Positions 13,056 through 15,767 of a stretch of 15,767 nucleotides of DNA are shown here, piece after piece. The stretch is from an uncultured Bacillota bacterium (GTDB taxonomy: Bacteria > Bacillota > Clostridia > Peptostreptococcales > Anaerovoracaceae), in NCBI GenBank assembly GCA_946410475.1, contig CAMKAM010000017.1, positions 1 to 15,767 on the forward strand, in the 5' to 3' direction. Positions within the stretch are counted from its first letter, which is position 1; the number at the start of each line of letters is the position of its first letter. The notes under the pieces are model-generated. The model worked only from the letters and a program-made list of their open reading frames with translations. It ran no database searches and was not told the DNA's origin. The translations under genes and the position numbers were made by a program.

Positions 13056-13083
13056 CCCATAATGATTCTATCACTTGTGTCAA
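13056..13083 (-). promoter_or_regulatory. Probable promoter of the G3E gene pair
   Basis: TTGACA at 13083-13078 (6/6), 16-bp spacer, -10 TATGGG at 13061-13056 (weak, TAT only). It lies in the 90-bp gap after the aldehyde dehydrogenase, where no terminator is visible. A 10-bp string GTGATAGAAT in the spacer also occurs at the typA promoter (9297-9288). Confidence 0.5.
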
Positions 13084-13101
13084 TCCCTGCGTCCCGGCCG
13101 C

Positions 13102-14481
13102 TTACTTCATGAACATGCGAAGCATCTTCTCATAAGCCCCTTTGTAGGGTCTGTACCTCATCGGCACGTCGAGGATGAACGGTCTTTTGAGTATGCTCTT
13201 TTTGTGTGAGAACGTATCGAAGCCCGTCTTTCCGTGGTAAGCACCCATGCCGCTCTCACCGACGCCGCCGAATCCCATCCTGCAGGTCGCGATATGGACG
13301 AGAGTATCGTTGACGCAGCCTCCGCCGAAACGGACCATGTTCATGACGAATTCTATGTTCACCTTGTCTTTAGAGAAAATGTACAGAGCGAGCGGCTTCT
13401 CGCCTTCGTCTATCTCCGACGCCAAAGCGCCGAGTTTGTCATATGTCATGACCGGAAGTACAGGTCCGAATATCTCTTCTTTCATGACCGCATCCTCGCG
13501 CGTCACGTCTCTTAAGACCGTCGGCTCGATCTTCAGCAGCACTTCGTCGGCCTCTCCTCCGCATGCGACCTTTTCCGGATCGATAAGAGCCCTCACTCTG
13601 TCGAAATGCTTCCGGTTGATCATCTTTCCGTAGTCACTGCTTCTGAGAGGATCATCTCCGTACTGGACGGCGATCTGTTTTTCCAGTTCATTTATCAGTT
13701 TGTCGGCAACGCTCTCGTGGCAGCAAATATAGTCCGGCGCCACGCAGGTCTGTCCGCAGTTGATGAATTTGCCGAACACTATCCTTCTTGCCGCCATTTT
13801 GATATCGGCCGTCTCATCTACGATGCACGGGCTCTTGCCGCCGAGCTCAAGCGTGACGGGTATCAGTCTCTCCGATGCTTTTGCCATCACCTCGCGGCCG
13901 ACAGCTTTGCTTCCTGTAAAGAATATATAGTCGAAGTCGCATTCCAGCAGCTGTCTGTTCTCGTCCCTTCCGCCTGTCACTACAGTTACGAGACCGGGCG
14001 GGAACACTTCGCTTACCAATTCTTCCACCAGAGCGGACGTCGCCGGCGAGTAAGCGCTCGGCTTTATCATCGCAGTATTTCCCGCTGCAAGCGCATCGAC
14101 GAGAGGACTCATGGACAGCAGGAACGGGTAGTTCCACGGACTCATGATAAGGACGCAGCCGTAGGGCACGCTCTTCGTGATGCTCCTTGCCGGCATCAGC
14201 GTCATCGGAGTCAGATGCTCCTTGTTCCTCGCGTAGGATGATATATGGCGCAGCATATGGCGGATCTCTTCTCTTACGAGTCCGATCTCGCACATGTACG
14301 ATTCCTGCATCACTTTTCCAAGGTCAGCATCCAGCGCCTCGCATATCTTGTCTTCGTTCTCCACTACATAGTCGTAGAGAGCCTTCAGCGCTTTTTTCCT
14401 GCTCCTTACGGGGAGAGTCTTCCCCGAAGCGAAATATCTTTTCTGTCTCTCCAGCGCGAGCTGCATATCCAGTTTTTCCAT
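13102..14481 (-). CDS. Aldehyde dehydrogenase, class 3-like
   Basis: NAD(P)-dependent oxidation of aldehydes to acids; 459 residues, matching the short class 3 / fatty-aldehyde type (YwdH-like) rather than the 490-500 residue class 1/2 enzymes. Visible: MSPWNYP at 113-119 with oxyanion Asn116, KPS at 140-142, the coenzyme loop FTGSKAVG at 188-195, catalytic base Glu212 in LELGGKSP, nucleophile Cys246 in GQTCVAPDY, EEIFGP at 335-340, and a class 3-type C-terminal region (FGGVGESGMGAYHGKTGFDTFSH, in 404-426). All catalytic residues are present. The hydrophobic/basic tail could touch membrane, as in fatty aldehyde dehydrogenases, but no transmembrane helix is visible. The ATG is 67 bp after the cardiolipin synthase stop with GGAGG 12 nt upstream; no separate promoter is seen, so co-transcription is likely. 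The natural substrate is unknown; long-chain aldehydes are a reasonable guess. Confidence 0.93.
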   Translation of the reverse strand: MEKLDMQLALERQKRYFASGKTLPVRSRKKALKALYDYVVENEDKICEALDADLGKVMQESYMCEIGLVREEIRHMLRHISSYARNKEHLTPMTLMPARSITKSVPYGCVLIMSPWNYPFLLSMSPLVDALAAGNTAMIKPSAYSPATSALVEELVSEVFPPGLVTVVTGGRDENRQLLECDFDYIFFTGSKAVGREVMAKASERLIPVTLELGGKSPCIVDETADIKMAARRIVFGKFINCGQTCVAPDYICCHESVADKLINELEKQIAVQYGDDPLRSSDYGKMINRKHFDRVRALIDPEKVACGGEADEVLLKIEPTVLRDVTREDAVMKEEIFGPVLPVMTYDKLGALASEIDEGEKPLALYIFSKDKVNIEFVMNMVRFGGGCVNDTLVHIATCRMGFGGVGESGMGAYHGKTGFDTFSHKKSILKRPFILDVPMRYRPYKGAYEKMLRMFMK

Positions 14482-14548
14482 ACTAAGCCATTACCTCCGT
14501 GTTATTCTCTTCGAATTGCTCCGCGTTCCATAGTACACGTGCCGTCTG

Positions 14549-15767
14549 CTACAGCAGCGGCGCGACCAGCTTCGCGACAGGTCCCATGATCTTGTAATAC
14601 ATCTCCGTGTTCTTGATCGTCTCTTCTGTGACCTGACTGCATTTTGCCAGCGTCTCGTTGAAATCACGCTCTATATCCGCGATACAGTCCGTCTTATACA
14701 TATATGTCGCGCACTCGAAATGATGATAAAGGCTGCGGTAATCCAGATTGATCGTTCCGACGACAGCCTTTTCATCGTCGCTCACGCAGACCTTCGCATG
14801 GACGAATCCCGGCGTGTATTCATATATCCTGACTCCCGCGTCGAGCAGACTGCGGTAGTGGGATTTCGCCAGCGAGAACGCGATCTTCTTGTCCGGTATG
14901 CCCGGAAGGATCAGTTTGACGTCGATGCCTCTCTGCGCGGCATATCTCAGCGACGTCTCCAGTTCTCCGTCCAGTATCAGGTACGGTGTCATAATATGAA
15001 CATACTCACCTGCTCTGTTAAGGATATCCATATATACCGCTTCTCCCACCTTGTCCTCATCGAGCGGGCAGTCGCAGTACGGGATGACGTATCCCGATGG
15101 ACAGACAGAGCTGTCTGCTGCGCCGATCGGCAGTTCAGCCGCTTCCTTGAAGTCCGGCTGCTGCCCGTCCAGATTCCACATCTGAAGGAACATCAGTGTG
15201 AAGCTTTGCGCCGCGTCGCCTTTCAGCATGACGGCAGTATCCTTCCAGTGACCGAACCTTTCTTTTTCGTTTATATACTCGTCTGCCAAATTGACGCCGC
15301 CGTTGAATGCGACCTTGCCGTCTATGACACAGATCTTGCGATGGTCCCTGTAATTGTAGTGGGACGAGATCAGAGGCTTTATCGGAGCGAATGACTTTGC
15401 TTTTATCCCCTGCTCCCGGAGCAGCCTGCTGTAATAAGGAGGCAGATTCGATACCTCGCACATGCCGTCATACATAACACGCACGTCGACCCCTGCCTTT
15501 GCTTTCTCGATCAGGATCTCCAGGATCTTGCCCCACATATATCCCTCTTCGATGATGAAGTATTCCATGAAGATATATTCTTCCGCCTTAGCGAGTTCTT
15601 CAAGCATAGCTCTGAATTTCTCTTCACCAAGCGGGAAGTATGTCGTTTCCGTTCCCGCATAGGCAGGAAAACACCCGCTGCGGTTCAGATATGTCACAAG
15701 ATCGTCCGTGTAGCTGTCTTCGGCCTTGCCAGACGCACATAATTTTCTTTTTCGCTCATTTATCGTC
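14549..15767 (-). CDS. cls: Cardiolipin synthase (phospholipase D superfamily), N-terminus outside window
   Basis: Membrane enzyme that joins phosphatidyl groups to make cardiolipin. Both HKD motifs are intact: HRKICVID (residues 119-126 counted from the GTG at 15697), followed by FNGG, and HAKVCVSD (300-307), followed by GTINLD. The family strings YFPLGEEKF, EYFIIEEGYMWGKILEIL and DVRVMYDG are also present. The GTG at 15697 is internal. The frame remains open upstream (ending ...EDSYTDDL before it) to the window edge and matches the linker that precedes the catalytic part in full-length Cls, so the missing part should hold the usual two N-terminal membrane helices and about 70-110 more residues. 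Total length would then be about 480-510. The last residues (PVAKLVAPLL) match the normal Cls end. An aldehyde dehydrogenase gene follows. Confidence 0.93.
   Translation of the reverse strand, partial: TINERKRKLCASGKAEDSYTDDLVTYLNRSGCFPAYAGTETTYFPLGEEKFRAMLEELAKAEEYIFMEYFIIEEGYMWGKILEILIEKAKAGVDVRVMYDGMCEVSNLPPYYSRLLREQGIKAKSFAPIKPLISSHYNYRDHRKICVIDGKVAFNGGVNLADEYINEKERFGHWKDTAVMLKGDAAQSFTLMFLQMWNLDGQQPDFKEAAELPIGAADSSVCPSGYVIPYCDCPLDEDKVGEAVYMDILNRAGEYVHIMTPYLILDGELETSLRYAAQRGIDVKLILPGIPDKKIAFSLAKSHYRSLLDAGVRIYEYTPGFVHAKVCVSDDEKAVVGTINLDYRSLYHHFECATYMYKTDCIADIERDFNETLAKCSQVTEETIKNTEMYYKIMGPVAKLVAPLL

Overview
The window looks like a chromosomal stretch from an anaerobic low-to-mid GC Bacillota, most likely class Clostridia. 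This rests on the dnaE-pfkA gene order, Shine-Dalgarno sites before most genes, strong sigma-A type promoters in AT-rich gaps, a tRNA-Val with encoded CCA, and the protein family types. All ten protein-coding genes and one partial gene at the left edge lie on the minus strand; only the tRNA is on the plus strand. Nothing points to phage, an insertion sequence, CRISPR or a plasmid. The taxonomic call is inference.

Minus-strand order, right to left: (a) 15767-13102, a right-truncated cardiolipin synthase of the phospholipase D family, then a class 3-like aldehyde dehydrogenase. (b) 13011-10978, two G3E (COG0523/CobW) P-loop proteins. The first carries a 46-residue tract of only His and acidic residues. 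The second carries a C-terminal domain like the TIGR03943/DUF1980 (YcgQ) family. Neither has a canonical NKxD motif, so this is the most unusual protein pair in the window and probably a metal-handling module. (c) 10920-10640, a bidirectional terminator, a plus-strand tRNA-Val(GAC), and a back-to-back promoter pair for the tRNA and an AraC-family regulator. (d) 10640-9711, the AraC-type regulator. Two GTTAG-N6-CTAAC palindromes lie just downstream of its promoter, and a third copy lies beyond its 3' end. (e) 9710-9252, a 459-bp gap without a convincing gene but rich in structure: an extended -10 promoter, inverted repeats, competing hairpins and a strong terminator. It may specify a non-coding RNA of about 300 nt or an elaborate 3' UTR.

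(f) 9251-2093 is a tight operon, typA-mscS-dnaE-pfkA, with junctions of 8-bp overlap, 1-bp gap and 4-bp ATGA overlap. It joins a ribosome-associated GTPase, a mechanosensitive channel, the replicative polymerase and phosphofructokinase. (g) 1973-1, a separate promoter drives a tandem-GNAT acetyltransferase, metF and the start of a probable cobalamin-dependent methionine synthase activation-domain protein, which fits methyl-folate/methionine metabolism.

The best candidates for something undescribed are the AraC palindrome set with the structured 9.36-9.71 kb gap, and the G3E pair with altered nucleotide-base recognition motifs, one of them fused to a YcgQ-like domain.
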